This document shows, one piece after another, positions 22,179 through 30,018 of a stretch of DNA of 38,191 nucleotides. This DNA is from an uncultured Holophagaceae bacterium (lineage in GTDB: Bacteria > Acidobacteriota > Holophagae > Holophagales > Holophagaceae), in contig CAIPAY010000038.1 of assembly GCA_903863195.1 (NCBI GenBank), positions 1 through 38,191 of the forward strand, read 5' to 3'. The notes beneath the pieces are model-generated. The model searched no databases, had not been told where the DNA came from, and saw only the letters and a program-made list of their open reading frames with translations. A program made the position numbers and the translations under genes. The stretch's first letter is position 1, and the number at the start of each line of letters is the position of its first letter.

Positions 22179-22295
22179 ACCACCGATGAACACCGATAAA
22201 TGCTGATTAAAAAATGATAAAGAAAAATGTCAAATTGATGACTTTTAATGTTTTATCATATATTTATCGGTTTTTATCGGTGTTCATCGGTGGCT
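22179..22295. repeat. Microrepeat inverted element C (unit CACCGATRAA, period 10)
   Basis: The 21 bases at 22180-22200 are perfectly complementary to 22273-22293. The unit CACCGAT recurs with a 10-base period, two copies on the left and three inverted copies on the right. The core of about 70 bases is strikingly AT-rich compared with the rest of the window. The element lies between convergent genes (secreted protein and Lrp-type regulator), so it could end transcription from both sides. T-runs of seven bases stand just outside the left arm. Confidence 0.85.
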
Positions 22296-22334
22296 GAATT
22301 GCCTTTTGCTTTAGAAACCCCCGCCTCGCGGGCT

Positions 22335-22805
22335 TCAGCGCTCCACCAGGTAGTTCGGCATCACGCGGCCCTTGGCCCACTCGAAGATGAGGCTGGTCTG
22401 GATGTGGGCCACCTCGGGGCGGGTGGTGAAGGCGTCCAGGGCCAGGTCCCGCAGGTGGTGGGCATCGCGCACGGCCACGTGCACCTGGAAGTCGTGGGTC
22501 CCGGCCACGTGGAAGACTGCCAGAACCTCGGGTAGGCCCAGGGCGTGCTTCCAGAAGGCCTTCACCTTGGCCCGGCTGTGCTGGCTGAGCTGCACGGCGA
22601 TAAGGGCCTGGAGGCCCACGCCCAGGGCCTCGGCATCCACCTCGGTGGTGGCGCCCCGGAGCACGCCCTCCGCCCGCAGGCGCTGCACCCGGGCCAGGCA
22701 GGACGAAGGAGCCAGGCCCACGGCCGCGGCGAGCTCCTTGTTGGACAGCCGAGCATACTTCTGTAGAAGATCGATAATAACGAAGTCAATACGGTCCATG
22801 TCCAT
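22335..22805 (-). CDS. Lrp/AsnC-family transcriptional regulator
   Basis: This 156-residue protein has the classic Lrp architecture. An N-terminal winged helix-turn-helix (IDFVIIDLLQKYARLSNKEL, then AAAVGLAPSSCLARVQRL) is followed by a RAM ligand-binding domain from about residue 65. FHVAGTHDFQVHVAVRD is the conserved RAM core. Such proteins sense amino acids and form dimers to octamers. It is divergent from a Cys/Met-metabolism PLP enzyme gene with 80 bases between the starts, and a perfect 27-bp palindrome lies in that gap. The arrangement parallels mdeR-mdeA of Pseudomonas putida, where an Lrp homologue activates methionine gamma-lyase. Regulation of the neighbour and of itself is therefore likely. 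Confidence 0.93.
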   Translation of the reverse strand: MDMDRIDFVIIDLLQKYARLSNKELAAAVGLAPSSCLARVQRLRAEGVLRGATTEVDAEALGVGLQALIAVQLSQHSRAKVKAFWKHALGLPEVLAVFHVAGTHDFQVHVAVRDAHHLRDLALDAFTTRPEVAHIQTSLIFEWAKGRVMPNYLVER

Positions 22806-22825
22806 GAAATCAATCTTTTCACGAA

Positions 22826-22852
22826 ATGAATTCGGCTGAAAGCCGAATTCAT
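22826..22852. promoter_or_regulatory. Perfect 27-bp palindrome, likely Lrp-type operator
   Basis: ATGAATTCGGCT at 22826-22837 and AGCCGAATTCAT at 22841-22852 are perfect inverted 12-base arms around GAA. It lies 20 bases before the regulator's start and 33 bases before the start of the divergent PLP enzyme, where an Lrp-type protein would control both promoters. In RNA of the plus-strand gene it would form a stable hairpin just ahead of the Shine-Dalgarno, so an RNA role is also possible. Confidence 0.7.
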
Positions 22853-22885
22853 CGAACCTACATTGAAGAGGACTGGAGTTCTGCC

Positions 22886-24094
22886 ATGGCCCACCTGACC
22901 GCCTCGATGTCCCTGGAGACCCAGGCCGTGCACGCGGGCCGCGAGGTGCTGCACGAGCAGGGCATCCACGCGCTGCCCATCGACCTCAGCAGCACCTACC
23001 CCCTGCCGGACCTGGAGGCAGGCGGCCGCAGCCTGGAGGCCCTGGCCCTGGGTGGCCTGCCCGAGGGCAGCCCGGTCTATTCGCGGCTCTACAACCCCAC
23101 CGTGGCCCGCTACGAGCAGGCCCTGGCGCAGCTGGAAGGCGCCGAGGAGGCCGTGGCCTTCGGCTCGGGCATGGCAGCGGTGACCGCCAGCCTCATGGCC
23201 GCGCGGCAGCGGGGCGGCCACATCGTCGCCGTGCGCCCCCTCTACGGAGGCACGGACCACCTGCTGGCTTCGGGGATGCTGGGCCTGGAGGTGACCTGGG
23301 CGGAGGCTGATGGCATCACGGCAGCCCTCCGTCCCGACACGGCCATGGTCCTGGTGGAGACCCCTGCCAATCCGACGATGGCGATGCTCGACCTCGACGA
23401 TGTGGTCCGCCAGGCGGGCCGGGTGCCCGTGCTCGTGGACAACACCTTCGCCACGCCCATCCTGCAGAACCCCCTCAAGCACGGGGCGACCCTGGTCCTC
23501 CACAGCGCCACGAAGTTCCTGGGCGGCCACGGCGACGTGCTGGCGGGGCTGGTGGCCACCAATCACGACTGGGCCACGGAGCTGCGCAAGGTGCGCGTCA
23601 TCACCGGCAACGTGCTGCACCCGCTGGCGGCCTACCTGCTGCACCGGGGCCTGCCCACACTGCCCCTGCGGGTTCGCGCCCAGCAGGCCGGGGCCCAGGT
23701 GCTGGCCGAGCTGCTGGCCCAGCATCCGGCCGTGACCGCGGTGCACTACCCGGGCCTGGCGGGCGGGGATCCCCTGGGCCTCCTGGGCCGCCAGCTGAAG
23801 GGTCCCGGCTCCCTCATGGCTTTCGAGCTGAAGGGCGGCTTCGAGGCCGCCGCCACGGTCATGGCCGAGGTAAGACTCATGACGCCCGCCGTGTCCCTCG
23901 GCAGTGTGGACACCCTCATCCAGCACCCCGCCGCCCTCACCCACCGCGTGGTGAATGCCGCTGCCCGGGAGCACAGCGGCGTGTCCCAGTCCCTCATGCG
24001 CCTGTCCGTGGGCCTCGAGAGCCCCGAGGACCTCTGGGCCGACCTCGACCAGGCCCTCGTGAAGGCCATGGCCCACTGCGCCAGCCACGTTTGA
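22886..24094 (+). CDS. Cys/Met-metabolism PLP-dependent enzyme (gamma-lyase / gamma-synthase type)
   Basis: This 402-residue cytoplasmic enzyme belongs to the fold-type I family of cystathionine gamma-synthase, cystathionine gamma-lyase and methionine gamma-lyase. It shows [17 protein letters not shown] (about 65), [15 protein letters not shown] (about 91), Asp185 in VDNTFATP, and the Schiff-base Lys210 in [12 protein letters not shown]. The divergent Lrp regulator suggests methionine gamma-lyase. However, the position of that enzyme's specific cysteine (LYGCT) reads Gly here (PLYGGT, about 118-123), as in the synthases and other lyases. The substrate is therefore open, with sulfur amino acid turnover most likely. 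I start at the ATG at 22886 behind a GGAG, not at one 20 codons upstream that falls in the palindrome. Confidence 0.88.
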   Translation: MAHLTASMSLETQAVHAGREVLHEQGIHALPIDLSSTYPLPDLEAGGRSLEALALGGLPEGSPVYSRLYNPTVARYEQALAQLEGAEEAVAFGSGMAAVTASLMAARQRGGHIVAVRPLYGGTDHLLASGMLGLEVTWAEADGITAALRPDTAMVLVETPANPTMAMLDLDDVVRQAGRVPVLVDNTFATPILQNPLKHGATLVLHSATKFLGGHGDVLAGLVATNHDWATELRKVRVITGNVLHPLAAYLLHRGLPTLPLRVRAQQAGAQVLAELLAQHPAVTAVHYPGLAGGDPLGLLGRQLKGPGSLMAFELKGGFEAAATVMAEVRLMTPAVSLGSVDTLIQHPAALTHRVVNAAAREHSGVSQSLMRLSVGLESPEDLWADLDQALVKAMAHCASHV

Positions 24095-24147
24095 GGCCGA
24101 GAGTCGTTCTCCGGAACGCAGCTATTCCGATCCAGCGCTCGGGGCTC

Positions 24148-24153
24148 TAGGCT
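24148..24153 (+). promoter_or_regulatory. Weak candidate -10 box for recG
   Basis: TAGGCT ends five bases before the recG ATG, close to the TANNNT-N6-ATG pattern of four other genes. The hexamer matches TATAAT poorly in its middle, and a GAGG between it and the ATG could be a Shine-Dalgarno. Confidence 0.25.
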
Positions 24154-24158
24154 GAGGC

Positions 24159-26243
24159 ATGTCTCTGGCTCCGCTCCCGCTGTCGTCGAAGGTCACGGTC
24201 CTCCCGGGCCTGGGCCCGAAGTGGGCGGCGGCGCTGCAAGACGCGGGCATCGACACCCTGCGGGACCTGCTGTGGAACCTGCCCTTCCGCTACGTGGACC
24301 GGGGCAGCCTGAAGTCCCTGGGCAGCCTGGAGCTGCGGGGGGTCGAGCCCCATGAGCCGGGCCTCGTGACTGTGCTGGGTACCCTCCAGGACCTGCGCCA
24401 GAGCACCACCCGGGTGCAGCACATGACCCTCACGGAGGCGCTGCTGGGCGACGGCACCGGCACCCTGCGCCTCATCTGGTTCAACCAGCCCTACCTGGGC
24501 CGGAGCCTGAAGGTGGGCGACCGCCTGCTGGTCTTCGGGTCCCTGGCCGCGGGTCGGCACGGGCTGGAGATGCGAGCCCCCCAGTTCGAGCTCATGGAGC
24601 GCACCGGCGACATCGGCTGGGTGCGGCGCTACCTGCCCCTCTACCGGCGCCTGGGAGACCTGCCCGGGCGGGCCCGGCAGAGGCTGGTGGCCGCGGCGCT
24701 GCCCCGGGTCCACGTCGCGGAGGAGTGGCTGCCCCTGGAGCTCTCCCGGGACCTGCCGGACACGCTGACGGCCCTGCGCCTGCTGCATGAGCCGCCGGAC
24801 GAGAGCGATCCCCGGGCACTGGAAGAGGGCAGTACGCCCGCCCACAGCCGCCTGGCCTCGGAGGAGCTCTTCGCCTTCGCCCTGGGCGTGGCCCAGCGCC
24901 GGGACGGTCGCCTGAAGCGGCCGGGCCTGAAGGTGCCCACCTCGCCGGAGCTGCGGGAGCGGCTGCGCGGCTTCCTGCCCTTCCGCCTCACTGCCGCCCA
25001 GCGTCGGGCCTTCCGGGAGCTGGTGGTGGACCTCACCTCGGGCCGGGTCATGAACCGCCTGCTCCAGGGGGATGTGGGCAGCGGCAAGACCCTGGTGGCG
25101 CTGCTCGCCATGGCCATGGTGGCCGAGACCGGCGGGCAGGGGGCCCTGCTGGTGCCCACGGAGGTCCTGGCCCGCCAGCACGCGGACAGCTTCCGCCGGT
25201 ATCTTGGCCCCCAGGCTGGGGCCCTGCAGCTGCTGCTGGGGGGCATGAAGGCGGCCGAGAAGCGGGCGGCCCTGGCCCGCATCGCAAGCGGCGAGGCCCG
25301 CTACGTGCTGGGCACCCACGCGCTCTTCCAGGAGGCCGTGGCCTTCCACCGGCTGCAGCTGGTGGTGGTGGACGAGCAGCACCGCTTCGGCGTGAAGCAG
25401 CGGGAAGCCCTCAAGGAGAAGGGCGGCGACCCGCACTGGCTGGTCATGAGCGCCACGCCCATCCCCCGCTCCCTGGCCCTGGCGGTGTTCGGCGACCTGG
25501 ACCAGAGCGTCCTCGACGAGCTGCCCCCGGGCCGCCAGCCCATCACGACGAAGCTGCACAAGCCGGAGTTCGCGGAGCGGGCCTGGGAGCGGGTGCGCAA
25601 GGAGCTGGCCCAGGGTCGCCAGGCCTTCGTGGTGAGCCCGAGCATCGACCCCTCGGACGAAGCCAAGGTGCCCCTGCGCGACATCCAGGCCATGGAGGCC
25701 CTGCTGCGCGGCATCTTCCCGGATGAGGCCATCGAGGTGGTCCACGGCCGCCTCAAGGCCGACGAGATGGCAGCCCGCATGGGGCGCTTCCTGCGGGGCG
25801 AGGCCGGCATCCTGCTGGCGACCACGGTCATCGAGGTGGGCGTGGACGTGCCCAACGCCACGGTGATGGTGGTGGACCACGCCGAGCGCTTCGGCCTCAG
25901 CCAGCTGCATCAGCTGCGGGGCCGGGTGGGCCGCGGCGAGCACCCCAGCCACTTCCTCATGCTCAGCGGCTCGGAGACCGAGCGCCTCCAGACCCTGGTG
26001 GAGACCCAGGACGGCTTCCGCATCGCCCAGCGCGACCTGGAGCTGCGCGGCCCCGGCGAGTTCTTCGGGGTCCGGCAGGCGGGGCTGCCCAAGTTCCAGG
26101 TGGCGGACATCGTGCGGGACCGGGCCCTGCTCCTGCGCTGCCGCGATGCCGCGGACCGGGCCTTGGCCCTGGGCCTCAGCGAAGCTCAGTCTGAGTGGCT
26201 GCGGCGCGAGCAGGCGCGGCTGAAGCTGGCCGAGATCAGCTGA
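24159..26243 (+). CDS. recG: ATP-dependent DNA helicase RecG
   Basis: This 694-residue superfamily 2 helicase remodels stalled replication forks and branched recombination intermediates. The N-terminal wedge/OB domain covers about residues 10-150 (starting VTVLPGLGPKWAAAL), followed by helicase domains. Walker A is GDVGSGKT (304-311), motif II is DEQHRFG, and motif III is MSATPIPRSLALAVFGDLD. The later motifs are ATTVIEVGVDVPNATVMVV and QLRGRVGRGEHPSHF. FFGVRQAGLPKF near the C-terminus is the usual RecG end block. The length is normal. Its end overlaps the end of the convergent heme-oxygenase-like gene by eight bases. Confidence 0.97.
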   Translation: MSLAPLPLSSKVTVLPGLGPKWAAALQDAGIDTLRDLLWNLPFRYVDRGSLKSLGSLELRGVEPHEPGLVTVLGTLQDLRQSTTRVQHMTLTEALLGDGTGTLRLIWFNQPYLGRSLKVGDRLLVFGSLAAGRHGLEMRAPQFELMERTGDIGWVRRYLPLYRRLGDLPGRARQRLVAAALPRVHVAEEWLPLELSRDLPDTLTALRLLHEPPDESDPRALEEGSTPAHSRLASEELFAFALGVAQRRDGRLKRPGLKVPTSPELRERLRGFLPFRLTAAQRRAFRELVVDLTSGRVMNRLLQGDVGSGKTLVALLAMAMVAETGGQGALLVPTEVLARQHADSFRRYLGPQAGALQLLLGGMKAAEKRAALARIASGEARYVLGTHALFQEAVAFHRLQLVVVDEQHRFGVKQREALKEKGGDPHWLVMSATPIPRSLALAVFGDLDQSVLDELPPGRQPITTKLHKPEFAERAWERVRKELAQGRQAFVVSPSIDPSDEAKVPLRDIQAMEALLRGIFPDEAIEVVHGRLKADEMAARMGRFLRGEAGILLATTVIEVGVDVPNATVMVVDHAERFGLSQLHQLRGRVGRGEHPSHFLMLSGSETERLQTLVETQDGFRIAQRDLELRGPGEFFGVRQAGLPKFQVADIVRDRALLLRCRDAADRALALGLSEAQSEWLRREQARLKLAEIS

Positions 26244-27501
26244 GGGCCTGGGCCAGCAGTGCCTGCGCTTCCTCCTGCGGACCGGGGGCGAGCAGGCCCT
26301 GCTCCGCAGCCCACTTCAGCAGCGGGCCGGTGCCGTCCGGGAGACCGGCCCGCTGATCCGCGAGGGTCGCCGCCAGGAGGGTGGGTAGGTCGAGCTCGCG
26401 CTGCCGGGGCGAGGGCAGGAGCTCCGCCAGCTCCGTCCGCAATGCCTGGAACGTGGTCTCCGACAGGCTGCGGCAGCGCTCGCTGGTGAGGGCCCGGGCG
26501 GCCACCTCCAGGGATCCCAGCTTCATCTGCCGCGGGAGCCGGACCGCGCCCAGCTCCTCGATCAGCAGGGCGAGCTGCCGCTCCAGCAGCAGCCGCGGCA
26601 GACCCCGCCGGGCCAGGATCCGCCCCAGCCAGAGCACCTGATCGATGGCGTCCGTGGCCGTCCGCTCGGCCAGGGTCGCCAGCCAGGCGGAGTCGCTGTC
26701 CGTGAACCGCAGCCCGCGCTCACCGTAGCGCGCGCCGAGATACGGAAACTCCAGCCAGCAGCGCTCGCCTGCCCGAAGAGCCGCCTGCAGGAGGTTCTGG
26801 TCCTGGGGCACAAGGTGATCGCCGGCTTCGGCGTTCAGGTCCATGGCCCGCAGGCTCCCGGCCCCGGCCGCAAGGGGCAGCAGCCGATCGTAGAGCTCCT
26901 CCAGTCCGTCGTAGATCTCCTCCGCCGCTTCGAGCATGGTGAGCGTGTCGATGCCCGCTGCGGCTTCGTTGAGGGCCTCGCTGAAGGCTGACCAGTGCGC
27001 GGCGGTCGCCTCTCCGTAGCCCTGGTAGAAGGCAACCCCGGCCTCGCCCGGGAGGTGGAAGCAGCGGCGCACATCCGGCAGGTGGACCTGGTTCCCCAGG
27101 GTGGTGCCCTCCAGGACGTAGAGGAAGCCCAGAAGCCGGTCCCGGTCGGCGGGCGCCGCGGCGCGGATCCGCCGGGCGAGGGCCAGCGCCTGGCCGAGTG
27201 CAGGTGGGTTCTCGGGGAGACCGGGGGTGACGAGGTGGTTCAGGTCGGCGCAGAGCTGGCTGAAGCGCGAGTCCAGCAGGGGCCGCAACCGGATCACCAG
27301 GGGATCCGGGCTGGCGGCCAGGGACCGCTCCAGGGCGCCCACGACGATGGCCATGGCGCGCAGCTGGGCCACGTAGGCCGCCAGCGGCAGCGTGCCTCGG
27401 CCCAGTGCCGCGATGAACGGGATGCGGTCGAAGCGCTGGTGGCGATGCCAGGTCGCGGCCTTCAGGGTGAGGAGGAGCGGCGCGCTGGGCGGCTGAGGCA
27501 T
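26236..27501 (-). CDS. Heme-oxygenase-like protein with an additional C-terminal domain
   Basis: This 421-residue protein has an N-terminal heme-oxygenase-like domain (about 10-205). The helix LKAATWHRHQRFD places His21 at the position of the proximal heme ligand (LRxATxxxHxxxE). YVLEGTTLGNQVHLPDV (about 128-143) matches the distal helix, although the usual GSxLGG glycines are partly replaced. Bacterial heme oxygenases are about 200 residues long, so the remaining 210 residues are extra. This part is helical, with FPYLGARYGERGLRF (about 252) and LLLERQLALLIEELGA, and I do not recognise it. Heme cleavage to biliverdin is possible, but no phytochrome or iron gene lies nearby. Its stop overlaps the recG end by eight bases. 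An AT-rich dyad region lies about 100 bases upstream of the start. Confidence 0.72.
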   Translation of the reverse strand: MPQPPSAPLLLTLKAATWHRHQRFDRIPFIAALGRGTLPLAAYVAQLRAMAIVVGALERSLAASPDPLVIRLRPLLDSRFSQLCADLNHLVTPGLPENPPALGQALALARRIRAAAPADRDRLLGFLYVLEGTTLGNQVHLPDVRRCFHLPGEAGVAFYQGYGEATAAHWSAFSEALNEAAAGIDTLTMLEAAEEIYDGLEELYDRLLPLAAGAGSLRAMDLNAEAGDHLVPQDQNLLQAALRAGERCWLEFPYLGARYGERGLRFTDSDSAWLATLAERTATDAIDQVLWLGRILARRGLPRLLLERQLALLIEELGAVRLPRQMKLGSLEVAARALTSERCRSLSETTFQALRTELAELLPSPRQRELDLPTLLAATLADQRAGLPDGTGPLLKWAAEQGLLAPGPQEEAQALLAQALS

Positions 27502-27601
27502 CCCGGGATCCTTTGGCAGGGTTCTGGAGGCAACTTCCGGGGCCAGGCATCGGTCCGACCCGCTCTGACCATTGAACGGCGAAAGGCTCTGGCAGAAAAT
27601 A

Positions 27602-27641
27602 CGCTTGATTCACTAGTAATATTTTCGATTTATTACAAGCG
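27602..27641. promoter_or_regulatory. AT-rich dyad region upstream of the heme-oxygenase-like gene
   Basis: In a GC-rich window this AT-rich patch stands out. CGCTTG at 27602-27607 is inverted at 27636-27641, and inside it GTAATA at 27616-27621 is inverted at 27631-27636. On the minus strand it contains TGTAAT-like -10 candidates. It is probably the promoter/operator of the gene ending at 26236; the regulator is unknown and it is not a clear Fur box. The rest of the 219-base gap shows nothing else. Confidence 0.4.
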
Positions 27642-27720
27642 CATTTCAGCGTAACAATCGATCCACTGGGGCTGGGTCGCCCTCGAGCTTCAGGATCTGC
27701 GCGGGCCGGAGGGACCGGGG

Positions 27721-28200
27721 CTAGGTCCTGAGCCGGGTCGCGATCCGCTCGCGGAGCACCTCGGGCACCAGCTCCGACAGGTTGCCGCCCATGCCGCCGA
27801 TCTCCCGCACCAGGCGGCTGCTCACGGCGCTGTATTTCTCCTTGGGCATCAGGAAGACCGTCTCCAGTTCCGGGGCCAGCTTGCGGTTCATGAGGGCCAT
27901 CTGGAACTCGTATTCGAAGTCGCTAAAGGCTCGCACGCCCCGGACGATCACCTGGGCGTTCTGGGCCTTGGCGAAGTCCACGAGCAGGCCGTGGAAGGAC
28001 GTGATCTCCACCTGGGGCAGGGTGGTGGTCAGCTCCTTGAGCATGGCCACCCGCTCCTCCACGGTGAAGGCGGGGGACTTGGAGGGGTTGTGCAGCACTG
28101 CGACCACCAGGCGATCCACCAGCTTCGCGGCGCGCTGGATGAGGTCCCAGTGGCCGAGGGTGACGGGATCGAAGGAGCCTGGGTAGATGGCCGTACGCAC
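27721..28200 (-). CDS. coaD: Phosphopantetheine adenylyltransferase
   Basis: This 159-residue cytoplasmic enzyme transfers AMP from ATP to 4'-phosphopantetheine, the penultimate step of coenzyme A synthesis. The nucleotidyltransferase motif is YPGSFDPVTLGHWDLI at residues 6-21, and the second motif is SAVSSRLVREI (the ISSR equivalent, about 124-134). IVRGVRAFSDFEYEFQMALM is the conserved substrate-binding block. The length is exactly typical. The start is a GTG at 28200 behind CGGAG; an overlapping ATG two bases upstream is out of frame. It is divergent from ddl with 100 bases between. Confidence 0.96.
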   Translation of the reverse strand: MRTAIYPGSFDPVTLGHWDLIQRAAKLVDRLVVAVLHNPSKSPAFTVEERVAMLKELTTTLPQVEITSFHGLLVDFAKAQNAQVIVRGVRAFSDFEYEFQMALMNRKLAPELETVFLMPKEKYSAVSSRLVREIGGMGGNLSELVPEVLRERIATRLRT

Positions 28201-28288
28201 ATGAACTCCGGGGTGGGGCTCCAGCCTAACGCACTGGCCCGGGAACCGGTGGTCCAGTCTCGGCGTGCGCCGCGCCGCCGCGTTGGGT

Positions 28289-28294
28289 TACAGT
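28289..28294 (+). promoter_or_regulatory. Candidate leaderless -10 box for ddl
   Basis: TACAGT is followed by exactly six bases (GGCTGC) and the ATG at 28301. No Shine-Dalgarno is visible. The same arrangement precedes ispE, the lipoprotein gene and the S41-like gene. Confidence 0.5.
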
Positions 28295-28300
28295 GGCTGC

Positions 28301-29398
28301 ATGGATCAGAAGCGGGGTGTCGGGCTGCTTTTTGGCGGGGAATCCCCCGAGCACGAGGTCTCCATCGTCACGGCCCGGGCCATCGCGGAGCACCTGGATC
28401 CCGGCTGTTTCGTGGTGCGGCCCATGGGCATCGCGCGCAACGGGGTGTGGGTGGTCACCGGGGACCCCTTCGCCCGGCTGGCGGCGGGAGAGCTTCCGGA
28501 GCGCGGCGTGCATCCCTTCCTGCCCCTGGAGAAGGGCGCCGAGGCCACGCCGCTGCCCGACATCTTCTTCAACGCCCTGCACGGCGCGGGCGGCGAGGAT
28601 GGCCAGATCCAGGGCTACCTGGAGCTCCTGCACCGGCCCTACACCGGGGCGGGCCTGCTGGCCATGGCCGCGGGCATGGACAAGTGGATCACCAAGCGCC
28701 TCTGGGAGTCCGAGGGCCTGCCCGTGGTGCCCTACGTGGGGCTCACGGAGGAGCGCTGGAACCGCCAGCGCGCGGCCTGCCTGACCGAGTGCGCGCAGCT
28801 GGGCCTGCCGCTTTTCGTGAAGCCCGCCAACCTGGGCAGCAGCATCGGGGTGGAGAAGGTCAAATCCGACGGGGATCTGGCCGCTGCCTTGGACCGCGCC
28901 TTCACCTTCGACCGCCGGGTGCTGGTGGAGCAGGGGTTGGACGTTCGCGAGATCGAGGTGGCGGTCCTGGGCGGTGACGACCCGTTGATCTCGAAGCCCG
29001 GCGAGGTGATCGTCGCGGACGAGTTCTATACCTTCGAGGACAAGTACCTCCACGGTCGCAGCCGGACCGAGATTCCGGCCCAGCTCTCCGGGGAGCTGAC
29101 CGACCTGGTGCGGAGCCTGGCGGCCAAGGCCTTCGCCGCCTCGGACGGCTACGGCATGGCGCGGGTGGACCTGTTCCTGGAGCGCCCCACGGGCCGGATC
29201 TACCTCAACGAGCTGAACTTCATCCCGGGCTTCACCAGCATCTCCATGTATCCCAAGATGATGGCCGCCAGCGGCGTGCCCTACGCCGAGCTGCTGACCC
29301 GGCTTATCGAGCTGGCCCTGGCCCGCCACGCCCAGATGGCGGCAAAGCAGAAGGGCTTCCAGTCCGGCAGCGATTGGTTCAGGACTCCTCAAGTCTGA
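28301..29398 (+). CDS. ddl: D-alanine--D-alanine ligase
   Basis: This 365-residue cytoplasmic ATP-grasp ligase makes the D-Ala-D-Ala end of peptidoglycan precursors. It starts GVGLLFGGESPEHEVSIVTA, the standard N-terminal block. FVKPANLGSSIGVEKV binds ATP, and LNELNFIPGFTSISMYPKM is the C-terminal metal and substrate block. The omega loop reads FYTFEDKYLHG, with the Lys-Tyr found in D-Ala-specific ligases rather than the pattern of VanA-type D-lactate ligases, so ordinary specificity is expected. I start at the ATG at 28301 because TACAGT lies six bases upstream and the family begins there; the frame extends 12 codons further upstream. A flagellar-rod-like gene follows after 25 bases. Confidence 0.95.
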   Translation: MDQKRGVGLLFGGESPEHEVSIVTARAIAEHLDPGCFVVRPMGIARNGVWVVTGDPFARLAAGELPERGVHPFLPLEKGAEATPLPDIFFNALHGAGGEDGQIQGYLELLHRPYTGAGLLAMAAGMDKWITKRLWESEGLPVVPYVGLTEERWNRQRAACLTECAQLGLPLFVKPANLGSSIGVEKVKSDGDLAAALDRAFTFDRRVLVEQGLDVREIEVAVLGGDDPLISKPGEVIVADEFYTFEDKYLHGRSRTEIPAQLSGELTDLVRSLAAKAFAASDGYGMARVDLFLERPTGRIYLNELNFIPGFTSISMYPKMMAASGVPYAELLTRLIELALARHAQMAAKQKGFQSGSDWFRTPQV

Positions 29399-29423
29399 TT
29401 GGCCTGGTGCCGATAGCACCCCC

Positions 29424-29741
29424 ATGGACGTGGTCGGCATCGCACTCTCCGGTCTCCGCGCCGCAAGCGCAGGACTGACCGTGCAGGCCGGCAACGTGGC
29501 CAACCAGCTGTCCGACGGATACAAGGCCAAGCGCGTCGACCTGGTGGCTGAAGCCTCGGGGGGGGTGCGGGTGTCGGGGGTTTCTGCAGACCCGACGCCC
29601 GCCGGCCCCGGCGGCTCGAACGTGGACCTGGCCACCGAAGCGGTGCAGGGCATGAGCCTGGAACTCCTCTACAAGGCCAACCTGAAGGTCCTCCGGACCC
29701 AGAGCGAGCTGGACAAGGCGACGCTGGACCTCAGGGGGTAG
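29424..29741 (+). CDS. Miniature FlgC-like flagellar basal-body rod protein
   Basis: This 105-residue protein joins the two conserved ends of rod proteins. The N-terminus (VGIALSGLRAASAGLTVQAG then NVANQLSDGYKAKRV) matches the Flg_bb_rod domain. The C-terminus (NVDLATEAVQGMSLELLYKA then NLKVLRTQSELDKATLDL) matches the end of FlgC. FlgC is usually about 135-150 residues, and here the middle is reduced to a short Gly/Pro/Ala linker. No other flagellar gene is in the window; it follows ddl by 25 bases. It could be a genuine rod component encoded apart, or a rod-like protein adapted to another envelope role. There is no clear Shine-Dalgarno before the ATG. Confidence 0.8.
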   Translation: MDVVGIALSGLRAASAGLTVQAGNVANQLSDGYKAKRVDLVAEASGGVRVSGVSADPTPAGPGGSNVDLATEAVQGMSLELLYKANLKVLRTQSELDKATLDLRG

Positions 29742-30005
29742 CTGTCGGCTGTCAGCTGTCAGCTATCGGTGAAAGAAGGCGCCGCGGGCTTGATGGGGTG
29801 GGTCGGACCGCGTCCTTTACTGACAGCTGACATCTGATAGCCAACAGCCAACAGAAGACGCCGTGGCCTCGATCGGGTGGGTCGGATCCGATCCCTTCCT
29901 GACAGCTGACAGCCGACAGCTGATAGCCAATAGAGGGCGCCGCGGGCCCGGTCGTGTGGGTCGGAGCCCATCCCTTACTGACAGCTGATAGCCGACAGCT
30001 ATCAG
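29741..30005. repeat. Heptad array D: three tandem 79-bp repeats made of CTGACAG-type heptads
   Basis: Directly behind the FlgC-like stop, 29741-29769 holds four inverted heptads (CTGTCGG/CTGTCAG/CTATCGG). Three tandem copies follow: 29776-29854 and 29855-29933 (79 bases each), and 29934-30005 (72 bases, one heptad short). Each copy has a GC-rich part with the shared GGGTGGGTCGGA-like segment and then four or five direct heptads of the type CTGACAG, CTGATAG, CCGACAG, CCAACAG. Substitutions between copies keep the heptad length. I see no gene in this 289-base gap. The promoter of the S41-like gene begins directly after the last heptad. Confidence 0.88.
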
Positions 30006-30018
30006 CCCGCTTTCCCAC

